From Persicaria tinctoria (lineage: Eukaryota; Streptophyta; Magnoliopsida; Caryophyllales; Polygonaceae), in NCBI GenBank assembly GCA_037127255.1, contig JBANSL010000001.1, forward strand, positions 37,005,001-37,069,000: a stretch of 64,000 nt of DNA, read 5' to 3'. A program made the position numbers and the translations under genes. Shown one piece after another: positions 31,901-41,870 of the stretch. Below the pieces are notes generated by a model. The model was given only the letters and a program-made list of their open reading frames with translations. It was not told the origin of the DNA and ran no database searches. Position 1 is the stretch's first letter. Every line of letters begins with the position of its first letter.

Positions 31901-33083
31901 AATAATAGTTGTACCCTCATGGGTTGTGATTTCTCTAATAATTTTCCTGTTCCTTCGTCCTGTTGCAACTTTATGGTGGTAAGCCGAATTTGTGTCAGAC
32001 AATTTTAGATGTTTAGTTTTCGCTCTTTGTCGCCAATACACATTATGGTATTGTAAAATTTTATTCTTCTTGTTTATCAGTCGTAGCTGTCTTGAGTTGT
32101 TGTTGTTTTGTTGGGATTGGCTACTGTTCTTTTGGAGGGCAGTGAGTTTTTCTTCTATATCCTTTAATTGTCTAAATATGTTTCCAAATGTCGTTTTATT
32201 CCATTCTTTTGTTAATCGTTTGAGCAACTGGGTCTTTTTTGTAACTTGGAACATATGGGATCCAGGGCATCGCAGCCTCCATGCTTGAGTAACGATGTTT
32301 CGATAGTCTTTCCTTTGTATCCACATTTTCTCGAATTTGAATGGTCTAGCCTTCTTTTTCGTCATTGTGTTAAGCTCTATCGAGATTGGACAGTGGTCAG
32401 AGGATGAGAACGCATAATTTCTGGTTGCAATATTCGGGTACCATTGAAGAATTTGGTTCTGAACTAAGGTTCTATCTAGCTTTTCATAAATGTTGTTTAT
32501 GTCAGTTTTGTTTTTTCTCCATGTGAATTCATTCCCAAGCGAAGGAATATCCAATAAACTACACTGGTCCTTAAAAAGATGGAGTCTGTTAAATCTATTA
32601 GGATTCGGCAAAGCGCCCCCCGATTTATCGGAAGGGCATTGAATTTCATTCAGGTCGCCCATGACAAGCACAGGGATATCAAGGCCTTGGATGTAAGCCA
32701 TCAATCGAGGCCAGAATTCATTTTTTTCGTTTTCTTGAGCAGGCGCGCGCATAAGCGAAAATGCAGGCAATATTTTCTCCAAGATTGTTATCTTTAATAA
32801 GAATGGAAATAAAGCGATCTTCCTTTTTCAGAATTTCAATTTTTCCTCCGGGCATCTGGTAGTCCTTCCATACAACACATATACCTCCCGATCTCCCGCG
32901 AGCAGGAGACCAGCAAAGAGAGTCAAAACCAACCCTTTTCCAAGCACCTTCTGGGGATTGATGTTCTGTTTTGGTTTCCATGAGCACCATGATTTGAATA
33001 TTTTCAATTTTACAAAAGATTTCTATTTCTGTCCAGAGGTTTCGTTTTCCAATACCGCAACAATTCCACGTGCAGATTTTCAT
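28937..33083 (-). pseudogene. LINE ORF2: endonuclease, reverse transcriptase, RNase H (one frameshift)
   Basis: The protein starts MKICTWNCCGIGKRN at 33083 with the APE-type endonuclease (catalytic Glu in MVLMETK; later VMGDLNEIQ and SSSDHCPISI). The reverse transcriptase follows, with SLCSTIYKAIAKILADRL, LRQGEPISPYLF and the catalytic FADDIMIF. Then come the zf-RVT region (CPFCNHNGEDATHIFTEC) and a C-terminal RVT_3 RNase H (KLNFDGAM, QAECRGLLFGL, HIFREGNQVADRLAHLG). It would nick DNA and copy its RNA at the target. A one- or two-base indel in a GC run at about 32740-32750 shifts the frame between endonuclease residues; otherwise ~1380 codons are open. All key catalytic motifs are visible. 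Confidence 0.9.
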
Positions 33084-35221
33084 GGTGGAAATTCTAGGAC
33101 GTTCCTTGTCAATTTGTATTTTCTGTGTTCCATGGGTTTGAGTTTGTTAAAGAGTTTCCCATACTTTTGATATTGCGTGCAACAAATGTAGTTGTCAAAC
33201 TGCCAACAGATCTCAATTGATTTTTCAATTTTATTCAAGAGCTTCTTGATAGGGTCTAGACTTCCTTCAATCCCCGATAGGCATCGGTTCTTGTGCATCT
33301 TGTCTATTAGATTGGGTTCAACTTTCATTTGTATGGTGTCTACTGCTTGTTTGGTCTTATGACTCCTCCAAAATATGAGGATCACCATCCGAATTTTTTT
33401 CATGATATTCTCAAGCAAATGAAGATAGCCATCAAACTCAGCCAAAGGAATGGCAACCTCCCCATAAAGTGTCATTTGGCAGATTCCAGAGTTTAGATCA
33501 AAGGGAAGGGGTCTATGGTTCCATTGGGTGAGACCGGATTCATAAACACAGTCGAAGAGCTTGAAGATTTCTTTTCTCCCATTTTCATAAATTATACATA
33601 TAAAGAGATGGACATTCACTATTAGCAAATTTTCTGTCAAACACAAAGCCAAGGGAGTTTGTTCATTCATCATATAATCAATGTGGTAAATAATCAAGAG
33701 ACTACAAAGCACAAGGGGCTGCTTGATTCTCAGTTTTTTAGTCGTCTTTTTTCCGATATGTCTCGTTTGGTCAGGACCTGTTTTCTTCGTTAGGTCTGTT
33801 CGTCGCCATTCTTCATGTGTCTCTCTCCCTCTTTGTTCAGATTCATTTTTCCGAGTTCCATTGTTGTTCAGTTTGGGATGTAAGTCCCTGGGGTCATAGA
33901 AATTTTTCGGATCCTTCTCAACTGACAGAAGCCCGCAAGCGCTGCAGTAATTCAGGTTACAATTGGCGAAGAGCAAGAAGCAGCAATCAGGGTTCAACAT
34001 GTGATTAGCAAAGGATTGGAGTTCACAAGTTCCACATATCTTAGCATCAATAAAGTAAATTCCTGTATCAAAGCAGATACACCAAAAGGCAAATAAAGAC
34101 CACTGCAACAACACTTTCATAAAGGCAAATAAGGCATCACAAAGGGATCCACATTTTTTATTTCTTATCCACTGGATTCTAGACTTTTTCCTAAACACAC
34201 AAAGGGATTCCTTGCTCGAATAGTACATCCCAATAAGAATCAACAAAGGTAGTAAAACTGATATCAACTCATTGTCATAAATCTGTTTTTTATTCACTGG
34301 ATCATTCAGATCATCACAGGGTCTCAAATCAGCTCCTTCCATATCAACCTTTGAAGAGTGAAATATCTTAGAAAACTTAGGATTCCCAGAAATAATCACA
34401 GATTCAAATATTTCAGAAGGTAGAAAGACAAAGGGATTGATCTTAGTCATTCGGTCACGGACAAGCAGCACACAAACAGAAGTCCAGGGCTGGGCACCAC
34501 AACTGAGAGAATAGATAGAGAGAGGGTACTTGGGATCACTGTAAGCACAAACACTCTTGGAATCGAGAAGGGAGTCACCGACTAGGCTAATCCATGGCTT
34601 GAAAGCCGACGACTCGGCCACCCTATCGACCGCGGTGACAGCAGAGACCGGCCACACCCTCAATCGCCACCACCAACACCGCATCCTCCATAGGCGAGTC
34701 AGAGGCTTGAATCGAACCGTTCGGGATCTTGAGAGGGCTTGATTAGCCAAAACTTTCCATTTGCTCCTCAATCTAGCCCTACTTGCTCTCTTTTTTCTCT
34801 TTCTCCAAACTTTCTGAAATTTGTTTCCCCTTTCTTCCATGGGGGTTTTCGCCTCTTTTTTCTGAAGTATTTGGACGCCACAAGCGGAGATGAACAAACA
34901 TGACCATCTCGCACTCCCGGCCTTAATCTTTCTTCGTTGCTTGGATATCTGACTTTTGGGTTGAGAGCGTCGTCGGGGTCGAGGGCTAGGGTTCTTAGGA
35001 GCAGCAGATCGATTTTGTGTCGAACCTTCTTCAGCAAATGGCTTGTGAGGATCTTCATTTTGAAGGCGGTGTCGGCGGTAGTTGATCGGGGTGTTTGGGT
35101 CTCCGTTTTGTGGTCGTTGGCGGCGATGCATTGTGGATCTAGGGTTTCTTAGTTTGAGAGTTTCTCTCTCCTCTTTCTCTCTCTCATTCCGTCGCTCCAA
35201 ATTCTGAAACGAGAACGTCAA
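33080..35221 (-). CDS. LINE ORF1 position: 713-residue protein, unrecognised
   Basis: This is a single open frame of 713 codons between the LINE's 5' end and ORF2. Its stop overlaps the ORF2 start as ATGA (33080-33083). The first ~170 residues are very basic and Arg-rich (RRRSQPKSQISKQRRKIK), suited to RNA binding. The middle has a hydrophobic stretch (LISVLLPLLILIGMYY) and a Cys cluster (ICGTCELQS...CSACGLL). The C-terminus is Lys-rich. I see neither the DUF4283-plus-CCHC pattern nor the RRM common in plant L1 ORF1. It may be a novel ORF1 or contain foreign sequence. The length of open frame argues against chance. Confidence 0.55.
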   Translation of the reverse strand: MTFSFQNLERRNEREKEERETLKLRNPRSTMHRRQRPQNGDPNTPINYRRHRLQNEDPHKPFAEEGSTQNRSAAPKNPSPRPRRRSQPKSQISKQRRKIKAGSARWSCLFISACGVQILQKKEAKTPMEERGNKFQKVWRKRKKRASRARLRSKWKVLANQALSRSRTVRFKPLTRLWRMRCWWWRLRVWPVSAVTAVDRVAESSAFKPWISLVGDSLLDSKSVCAYSDPKYPLSIYSLSCGAQPWTSVCVLLVRDRMTKINPFVFLPSEIFESVIISGNPKFSKIFHSSKVDMEGADLRPCDDLNDPVNKKQIYDNELISVLLPLLILIGMYYSSKESLCVFRKKSRIQWIRNKKCGSLCDALFAFMKVLLQWSLFAFWCICFDTGIYFIDAKICGTCELQSFANHMLNPDCCFLLFANCNLNYCSACGLLSVEKDPKNFYDPRDLHPKLNNNGTRKNESEQRGRETHEEWRRTDLTKKTGPDQTRHIGKKTTKKLRIKQPLVLCSLLIIYHIDYMMNEQTPLALCLTENLLIVNVHLFICIIYENGRKEIFKLFDCVYESGLTQWNHRPLPFDLNSGICQMTLYGEVAIPLAEFDGYLHLLENIMKKIRMVILIFWRSHKTKQAVDTIQMKVEPNLIDKMHKNRCLSGIEGSLDPIKKLLNKIEKSIEICWQFDNYICCTQYQKYGKLFNKLKPMEHRKYKLTRNVLEFPP

Positions 35222-35230
35222 TTGCGAGAA

Positions 35231-35257
35231 AAAGAAAAAAAAATAAAAAAAAAATAA

Positions 35258-35302
<45 letters not shown>
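35231..35302. repeat. A-rich and (TA)n tract at the LINE 5' border
   Basis: Runs of A (with single T's) lead into about 36 bp of TA repeats. Element C sequence resumes at about 35303. The matching (AT)n at the other border suggests insertion into a TA microsatellite or expansion of the target duplication. Confidence 0.8.
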
Positions 35303-35303
<1 letters not shown>

Positions 35304-35304
<1 letters not shown>

Positions 35305-36684
35305 CAAAGGGATGGAAAAGACTTACAGAGCTGGAGAATCGCTACTGCCATCCATCGGGGCCAGGAAGCTGTAGCCAAGGTCCAGGAGGGGGGAGGGGGG
35401 GTACTGGTAATCATCGTCTGGACCCCGTCTCTGTGAAGGTCCTGATGGGATCTTCCCTGCTGGTGATCGTGTGGAGGGAATCCTTGAGCTGTGAAGTATG
35501 CCTCCTGGCGGGCCTCGATGACATCTATGCGCTGGCGACAATAGGAGATATCCTGCTGAATGCGTGCTAGTAGTGTGGCCACATCTGCCGGATGCTGCTG
35601 ATGGACTCCCTCATGCCGCTGATAAAACTGGGGAGGTGCTCCACCCTGGTCCTGCTCCTGATGTTGCTGTTCCTGCTGCTGCTCCTTTTGCTCCTCCATA
35701 ACATCCTCGTCATCATGTGCATACCAGGGCTCCCTGACCCTCAGTGTAGGATCACCCAGCGGGGAAATGCCTGCATGGTAAGGTTGCCCTGTCCATCTCG
35801 TGTACCAATCGGGAACATACAGCAGGTCCATGAAGTCCTCCCGGATGGCCACCCCAGTAGCATGGTGGACCCATGACTCTCTGTCAGCTGATGGGCAAAT
35901 AATCCTCCCTACGTGGAGGCTCTGACAATCTATGAGACTTCAGCGGAGACGTACCTATCTAGGGGGATACGGAGCCGTCTGGCGAGAATAGATACCATCC
36001 CGCCGTTCAGAATGGGGCTAACAGTGCTCCGCTGGCGGGAGAGGCAATGTTGTATCCACTCCCGGGCTAGTGGTGTAGGTGGTGCCTCGAAGAGAATACG
36101 ACGGAGGCACTCTGTCTCTCGCTGAGTAGGCATGCGTAGCTCGTATCTGGCCCAGAAGATGCCAGCAAAAATACGTAGGATCGTCCTGAATAGGGGGCTG
36201 GCGATCTCGGAGCTAGCTAGGGGAGAGGCAGGAGGGACTGCTACCCCGGTCAAGTATCGTTGGATGATGACCGGGTCAGTGATATGGAGTGGCTCGTCCG
36301 AGTGGGTGAACGGGAGGAGCTCAGCCGGGCGTAAGATAGGTGATGCATCCTGTTGCCAAGCTGAAACTGGACGGCGTCAGGCTGGACCTCTAGAGTAGCG
36401 AAAAATTCCCCAGTCAGACCAGGGAAATGTCCGTTGATGACACGTAGTAGTCTGGGGGCGCCTAAAATGTCGAATGCCTCCACGATGATCCGGTGCATCC
36501 CTAGCTGAATCATATCTGGTCGGCTGTACCAGCGAGCCGTTCTGGCTCGGTCGGCAAAGACTACCGCCTGCTGATAAAGGTCAGGATCGGCAATATGTAC
36601 CTCAGGATCCATAGTAATCTGAAAAGAAGCAAATTGCGAATGTAAGGTGCTGATAGTGGCCAATAATGCATAAGAGAACCCCAT
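35304..36684 (-). pseudogene. Athila third ORF (env position), frameshifted
   Basis: Lying 3' of pol, this is the place of the env-like ORF of Athila elements. Pieces read in three frames: 36250-36684 (a start at MDPEVHIADPDLYQQ; FDILGAPRLL; NRMHHLSYA), 35930-36253 (FRTILRIFAGIFWARYEL, then ILNGGMVSILARRL) and 35304-35852 (a Gln/Glu-rich tail). The middle piece resembles the plant 'putative transposon protein' domain found in Athila third ORFs. At least two frameshifts (near 36315 and between 35853 and 35930) break it. No signal peptide or fusion-protein features are visible, so the envelope role is by position only. Confidence 0.65.
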
Positions 36685-38082
36685 ACTTAATTTCTGAAAC
36701 TAGCTTAAAATAATCTTGAAAAGCAATCTGAAGCTAGTTCATATTGTTACAGATGTAAAGATATGAAATATACTGCTCACCGCAAGAATCAAATCAATTG
36801 AAGAACAATATATTCAAATAATTTATTAAGAGTGATTCAAGAATATATATGAAATCATAAACCCATAAATATCAAGTTCTTGAATCCATTAACAATATGA
36901 AGAAATTAAGCATGTAAAAATACTCCAAATAATTATGAAGCAATAGATCTCAAAAATCAGCCCCACATATAACGGTAATAACAACCCTGAATATCAATAT
37001 AAATTTCCCGCGGAAATTTCAAACCCAAAGCCATGAATAGACAACTCAATATCAAATCTCTACCTAGTTCTCAAGCAATATAAATCTGAAATTTAGAGAG
37101 AATAAGGTAGAAATCATACTAGGAGAGTTTTGTAAGAGTGGGATGAAATTGTATTTAAAGAAAATAGGGGGCACTCGGTTTTTTTGTTTTCAAGAAATCG
37201 ACAGGGGGTTTATTGAATTTGAACTTGTCAGGGGCGGGGGAAGAGAGAGCTGGGCGTGGGCTGGGTGTGTAGGTGGCCGGAGGTGGTAGATCCGGAGTGC
37301 CGGAGCTTCAGAAGCGGCGAATCTGGCGAAAGCGACGGGACCCGGGGCTTGGCAAGAGTGTGGTGGTGCTCGGATTTCGTCGATCTGGTGATGGGGACGC
37401 CGGATCTGGGAAGTGAAAGGCTGCGAGCGAAGAGGTGTGAGGGTGGGGCTCGGTGTGGCTAGCAATGCTGCGGGGCTGGGCTCCTCTTGGTGGCCGGCAA
37501 GGGTTCAACTAGTAGGGAGAGCGAGAGGAAGGCGGTAATGGCGGCTGAGAGCTCTTTGGGAGCGCTAGGTCGAAATCGGGTGAGGGAGAGAGGAAAAGGG
37601 TAGGTTCTAGGTTTTCATGGTAAAAACAAATAATAAAAACAGATAAAAATAAAAAAAAATGAATAAAAACAATAAAAACTAGGTAAAACCGACTGGAAAT
37701 TATTTTTTTTTAATTTTTTTTTTACTTACCCGGACATCTAGTCAATATCGACCAAGCTCGGTCGATATTGACCAAATGAAACCTACCGTTTTTTCCTCGA
37801 TTTTGGTGGCTCCTTGCAGGGGTCGATTTTCGAGTTGATGAACTCGATATTGACCAAGGGTACCCAATATTGACCTGATTGTGTGTATTGGATCAACCGT
37901 CGCCTCTTTAGTGGATCGTTCCTCCGATGGCTTGTATCTATCAAAGGGTAAAGAGAACTTGCACGAAGTGAGAGAGAGATAACGGAAAAAAAAAATAAGA
38001 AAAAGGAAAGAAAACTAAAAATAACGGGGTGCCTCCCGTAAGCGCTAAGGTTTAAGTCGTTAGCTCGACCTACTTCCCTTTT
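36685..38082 (-). other. Spacer between pol and the third ORF of element C
   Basis: This is 1.4 kb with no convincing gene. 36690-37140 is A/T-rich. 37200-37620 is GC-rich with gene-leader-like sequence open on both strands. 37740-37880 has another field of TCGATATTGACC-type motifs. It may hold a promoter or splice signals for the third ORF. Confidence 0.5.
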
Positions 38083-41000
38083 TTAGACCGTGATTAACGC
38101 CAGGGTGGCGCGAATCTCTTCCTCTGGGTCTTCTTTGTCATAATACTTCTTGACCCTATGCCCATTTACCTTAAAGGTGGTGCCATCATCAGCAAGCAAC
38201 TCTACTGCTCCATGAGGAAAGATATGTTTAACCTTGAAGGGTCCGCTCCATCTTGTCCTTAGTTTCCCTGGAAATAAACGTAGTCTAGAGTTGTATAGCA
38301 AAACTTTATCACCTACCTCATATGTCTTGGGCACTAGCTTCCTATCGTGCCATCTCTTTGTGCGCTCCTTGTAGATTTCGGCATTTTCATATGCCTTTAA
38401 TCTCAATTCCTCCAACTCCTGTAAGTCAATAAAGCGTTTCTTACCTGCCTCGTCGAGATCCATGTTGAGTTCTTTGAGGGCCCACATTGCCTTGTGCTCC
38501 AATTCGACGGGCAAATGACATGTCTTGCCATAAACCAAGTTGTAGGGAGTTGTCCGCAGTGGTGTCTTATAGGCCGTCCGATAAGCCCATAGCGCGTCAT
38601 CAAGCTTAGACGACCAATCCTTCCTTGAGCGGGAGACTGTTTTCTCCAGGATGGCTTTGATTTGACGATTAGAGACCTCCACTTGGCCACTAGTTTGGGG
38701 ATGATAAGGTGTTGCCACCTTGTGCGTCACCCCATACTTAGCCAAAAGAGCCTCAAATCCTCTCTCAATGAAGTGTGAGCCACCATCTGAAATAAGAACT
38801 CTAGGAACACCAAAGCGAGGAAAATTGTTAGTTTTAAAGAACTTTGAAACTACCTTTGCATCGTTGGTCCTAGTTGCAACAGCCTCAACCCATTTAGAGA
38901 CATAGTCAACTGCCACAAGGATGTATTTGTAGGGGCCTGACGCAGGAAATGGTCCCATAAAGTCAATACCCCAAACGTAAAAAAGCTCAACCTCCAAAAT
39001 CCCTGTGAGTGGTGTCTCATTTCTCCAAGTAATATTGTCTGATCGTTGGCATTCATCGCATGAAGTGACATAAGCCTGCACATCCCTGAAAAGGTTAGGC
39101 CAATAAAAACCACATTGAAGTACCTTAGATGCAGTTTTGAAGCTTTTTGCATCTCCGCCTGTAGGGAGAGTATGGCAATGGCGAATGACACTTTCTACTT
39201 CCTCCTCCGGAATGCAACGTCTGAAAATATGGTCCTTCCCTTGCTTGAATAAGTAAGGTTCATTCCAATAGTATTGCTTGACATCGTGGAGGAATTTCTT
39301 CTTTGCCTGTGAGGTTAGTCCTGACGGGATCTCGTTTCCTACAAGATAGTTAGTGAAATCCGCATACCAAGGAACCTGTGCTCCCTTTATAGCATAAAAA
39401 TCACGAATAGGACTGGAGGGAGGGGTAAAGAAGAAATCCTCACCGGAACCTGTGCGAACCAACTGACCTGAAATGTTGCTGGAGGGTGGTCGATATTGAG
39501 AAGAGTCAATCGATATTGAGTGCACAGTAGTCAATATCGACTTGTCTGTGGTCAAAATCGACTTGGAAGTTTCTGCCCGTCCTTCACTCGATTTTTGGTG
39601 GAAAATCAGGTCACTGTTAGTCGATATCGACCTAGTCCCGGTCAATATCGAGTCTACCTGCAGAGAAATAATCGGGATTAGCGTATACTTACCTGCAGGG
39701 GTTTGAGCGTCGACCTTCATTAGATGTTCGTCGGGGCAGGAATCATCGATAGGAGTGGCATCATGGGATCCTTCTAGTATGTCTTTAGGGAGCCTAGAAA
39801 GATGATCCGCTACCGAGTTCTCCGTGCCCTTCTTGTCCTTGAGTTCCACGTCAAACTCTTGAAGTAGAAGCACCCATCGTAAGAGCCTGGGTTTAGCATC
39901 CTTCTTTGCCATCAAATATCTAAGAGAAGCATGGTGAGTATGGACAATAACTTTAGATCCAATAAGATAAGAACGGAATTTTTCAAAAGCAAAGACCACA
40001 GCCAAGAATTCTTTCTCTATTGTGGTATACCTAGCCTGAACCACATCAAGAGTCTTGCTTGCATAGTAGATCGCATGAAGCTTCTTGTCTTTACGCTGTC
40101 CAAGAACTGCTCCAACGGTGTAATCGCTTGCATCACACATAATCTCAAAAGGTAATGACCAATCCAACGATTGAATGATTGGAGCAGAGATAAGGGCTTC
40201 CTTTAATCTGTTGAAGGCTTCAAGACAGTCGTTAGAAAATTCAAACTTAACATCTTTCATAAGAAGATTAGTCAATGGTTTGGCAATTTTAGAGAAATCT
40301 TGAATAAATCTCCTATAAAATCCTGCATGACCAAGGAAACTCCTTATCTCTTTGATGGATGATGGTGGGGGCAATTTCTCCACTAGCTCTATCTTGGCCC
40401 TGTCCACCTTTATACCTCTTTTAGACACCTTGTGTCCTAGCACGATCCCTTCCCTTACCATAAAGTGGCACTTTTCCCAGTTGAGGACCAAATTTGTCTC
40501 CTCACAACGCTTGAGTACTCTGCGCAGGTTAGAAAGACAAATATCAAAAGTAGTACCATAAACAGAGAAATCATCCATAAATACCTCCACTATATCCTCT
40601 ATCATATCAGAGAAGATGGCCATCATACACCTTTGAAAAGTGGCAGGGGCATTGCAAAGGCCAAAGGGCATCCTCCTATATGCAAAAGTTCCATAGGGGC
40701 AAGTGAAGGTTGTCTTTTCTTGATCTTCAGGATGAATAGGAACCTGCCAAAAACCAGAATATCCATCCAGGTAACAAAAGTAATCATGTTCAGCTAACCT
40801 TTCGAGTACCTGGTCAATGAAGGGGAGCGGGAAATGATCCTTCCTTGTGGCGGTGTTGAGCTTTCTGTAATCTATGCACATCCGCCAGCTAGTAGTGATT
40901 CTTTTAGGAATAAGCTCTCCCTTCTCATTCTCCTCAACGGTCATCCCACCTTTCTTAGGGACAACATGAACTGGACTTACCCACTTGCTGTCGGAGATTG

Positions 41001-41712
41001 GATATATGATTCCTGCGTCTAGCATGCGCATGATCTCTTTTTTCACCACCTCCTTCATGTTGGGGTTAAGCTTCCGTTGATGCTCAATTGTTGCCCTGTG
41101 ATCATCTTCCAAAAGGATTCTATGCATACAAGTAATGGGTGAAATACCTTTTATGTCCTCCAGAGAATATCCAATGGCTTTCCTATGAGTGCGGAGGACT
41201 TCTACTAGCTTGTCTACTTCCTGTGTGTTTAATGAAGCACTGATAATTACAGTAAAAGTAGAGTTAGGACCAAGGAATTCATACCTAAGGGTGTCAGGTA
41301 AGGGTTTCAAATCCGGAGAAGGGCCTTGTGGGATCAAGATGGGCTCTACTTCCTCCGTCTTCATGATCTCTCTTAGGTAATCCGTCTCAGTCCTCATGAC
41401 AGAAGCATCTATATCAGCTACAGGAGTTGGCGTTGACCAAGCATACATCAATGCCAACGCTGAATAGGATGCAAGCTTGTACTGCTGCAGAAAACCAGTT
41501 GAGCCAGAAACCTCAAACGAAAAGTCAGTACATACCTGAGCGGAGGAAGCAGTCAAAATCGAGCTGGGGGATTGGTCAAAATCGACGAGTATAGTCGATA
41601 TTGACTTAGTCAGGTAGATATCGACCTCAGGTCTTGAGAGGTGGGTGAACGGCTCAATATCGGCTAGTACTGGGTAAGTGGATATTGACAGAGATGGGTC
41701 GATATTGACCAC
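38083..41712 (-). CDS. pol of element C: RT, RNase H, integrase
   Basis: This is 1209 codons without a stop, in the same frame as gag; the frame is open for 32 more codons up to the gag stop (41809-41811). RT is at about residues 170-400 ([27 protein letters not shown], catalytic [10 protein letters not shown]). RNase H follows ([23 protein letters not shown]). Then comes a TCGA-motif linker, the integrase zinc region ([10 protein letters not shown]...SCDECQR), the core with D-D-E ([33 protein letters not shown]), and the GPY/F end (SGPFKVKHI). Two substitutions look damaging: RNase H VHTHH where TDH is usual (the third acidic residue), and GGD where the integrase zinc motif normally has GGH. 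So the ORF is open but probably not fully active. Confidence 0.9.
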   Translation of the reverse strand: MVNIDPSLSISTYPVLADIEPFTHLSRPEVDIYLTKSISTILVDFDQSPSSILTASSAQVCTDFSFEVSGSTGFLQQYKLASYSALALMYAWSTPTPVADIDASVMRTETDYLREIMKTEEVEPILIPQGPSPDLKPLPDTLRYEFLGPNSTFTVIISASLNTQEVDKLVEVLRTHRKAIGYSLEDIKGISPITCMHRILLEDDHRATIEHQRKLNPNMKEVVKKEIMRMLDAGIIYPISDSKWVSPVHVVPKKGGMTVEENEKGELIPKRITTSWRMCIDYRKLNTATRKDHFPLPFIDQVLERLAEHDYFCYLDGYSGFWQVPIHPEDQEKTTFTCPYGTFAYRRMPFGLCNAPATFQRCMMAIFSDMIEDIVEVFMDDFSVYGTTFDICLSNLRRVLKRCEETNLVLNWEKCHFMVREGIVLGHKVSKRGIKVDRAKIELVEKLPPPSSIKEIRSFLGHAGFYRRFIQDFSKIAKPLTNLLMKDVKFEFSNDCLEAFNRLKEALISAPIIQSLDWSLPFEIMCDASDYTVGAVLGQRKDKKLHAIYYASKTLDVVQARYTTIEKEFLAVVFAFEKFRSYLIGSKVIVHTHHASLRYLMAKKDAKPRLLRWVLLLQEFDVELKDKKGTENSVADHLSRLPKDILEGSHDATPIDDSCPDEHLMKVDAQTPAGKYTLIPIISLQVDSILTGTRSISTNSDLIFHQKSSEGRAETSKSILTTDKSILTTVHSISIDSSQYRPPSSNISGQLVRTGSGEDFFFTPPSSPIRDFYAIKGAQVPWYADFTNYLVGNEIPSGLTSQAKKKFLHDVKQYYWNEPYLFKQGKDHIFRRCIPEEEVESVIRHCHTLPTGGDAKSFKTASKVLQCGFYWPNLFRDVQAYVTSCDECQRSDNITWRNETPLTGILEVELFYVWGIDFMGPFPASGPYKYILVAVDYVSKWVEAVATRTNDAKVVSKFFKTNNFPRFGVPRVLISDGGSHFIERGFEALLAKYGVTHKVATPYHPQTSGQVEVSNRQIKAILEKTVSRSRKDWSSKLDDALWAYRTAYKTPLRTTPYNLVYGKTCHLPVELEHKAMWALKELNMDLDEAGKKRFIDLQELEELRLKAYENAEIYKERTKRWHDRKLVPKTYEVGDKVLLYNSRLRLFPGKLRTRWSGPFKVKHIFPHGAVELLADDGTTFKVNGHRVKKYYDKEDPEEEIRATLALITV

Positions 41713-41870
41713 TTTCTGGTCGATATTGTCCTCTGTTGTACCTGTTGAGAGAAGGGAGATCGATATCGGGTTAGTATGGTCGATATCGAGTGAGTTTAGA
41801 ATACTTACCTACTCTGGAGAGGTCGATATTGAGGACGTCTGGTCGATATTGACCACTGTTTGGTCGAAAT
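41526..41870 (-). repeat. TCGA-motif linker between protease and RT (element C)
   Basis: This is a field of TCGATATTGA, TCGATATCGA and TCAAAATCGA motifs spanning the gag stop and pol start. A second field at 39482-39660 lies between RNase H and integrase. The two fields flank exactly the RT-RNase H block that element A lacks. Confidence 0.7.

Larger units (their letters stand above)
28909..35230 (-). mobile_element. Nearly complete L1-type LINE
   Basis: This minus-strand non-LTR retrotransposon has two long ORFs (33080-35221 and 28937-33083) and AT-rich microsatellites at both borders. It lies inside element C between the env-position ORF and the 3' untranslated region. It has only one frameshift in ORF2, so it is younger than its host element. 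Target duplications cannot be read because both borders are (TA)n. Confidence 0.9.

Noticed and set aside
33080..35221. Host gene unrelated to the LINE
   Set aside because: Its stop overlaps the LINE ORF2 start and its start lies at the LINE's 5' border, so the ORF1 position is the simpler reading.
37200..37620. Gene in the GC-rich part of the element C spacer
   Set aside because: Open frames on both strands are short, overlap, and show no domain; the region lies in a retroelement spacer.
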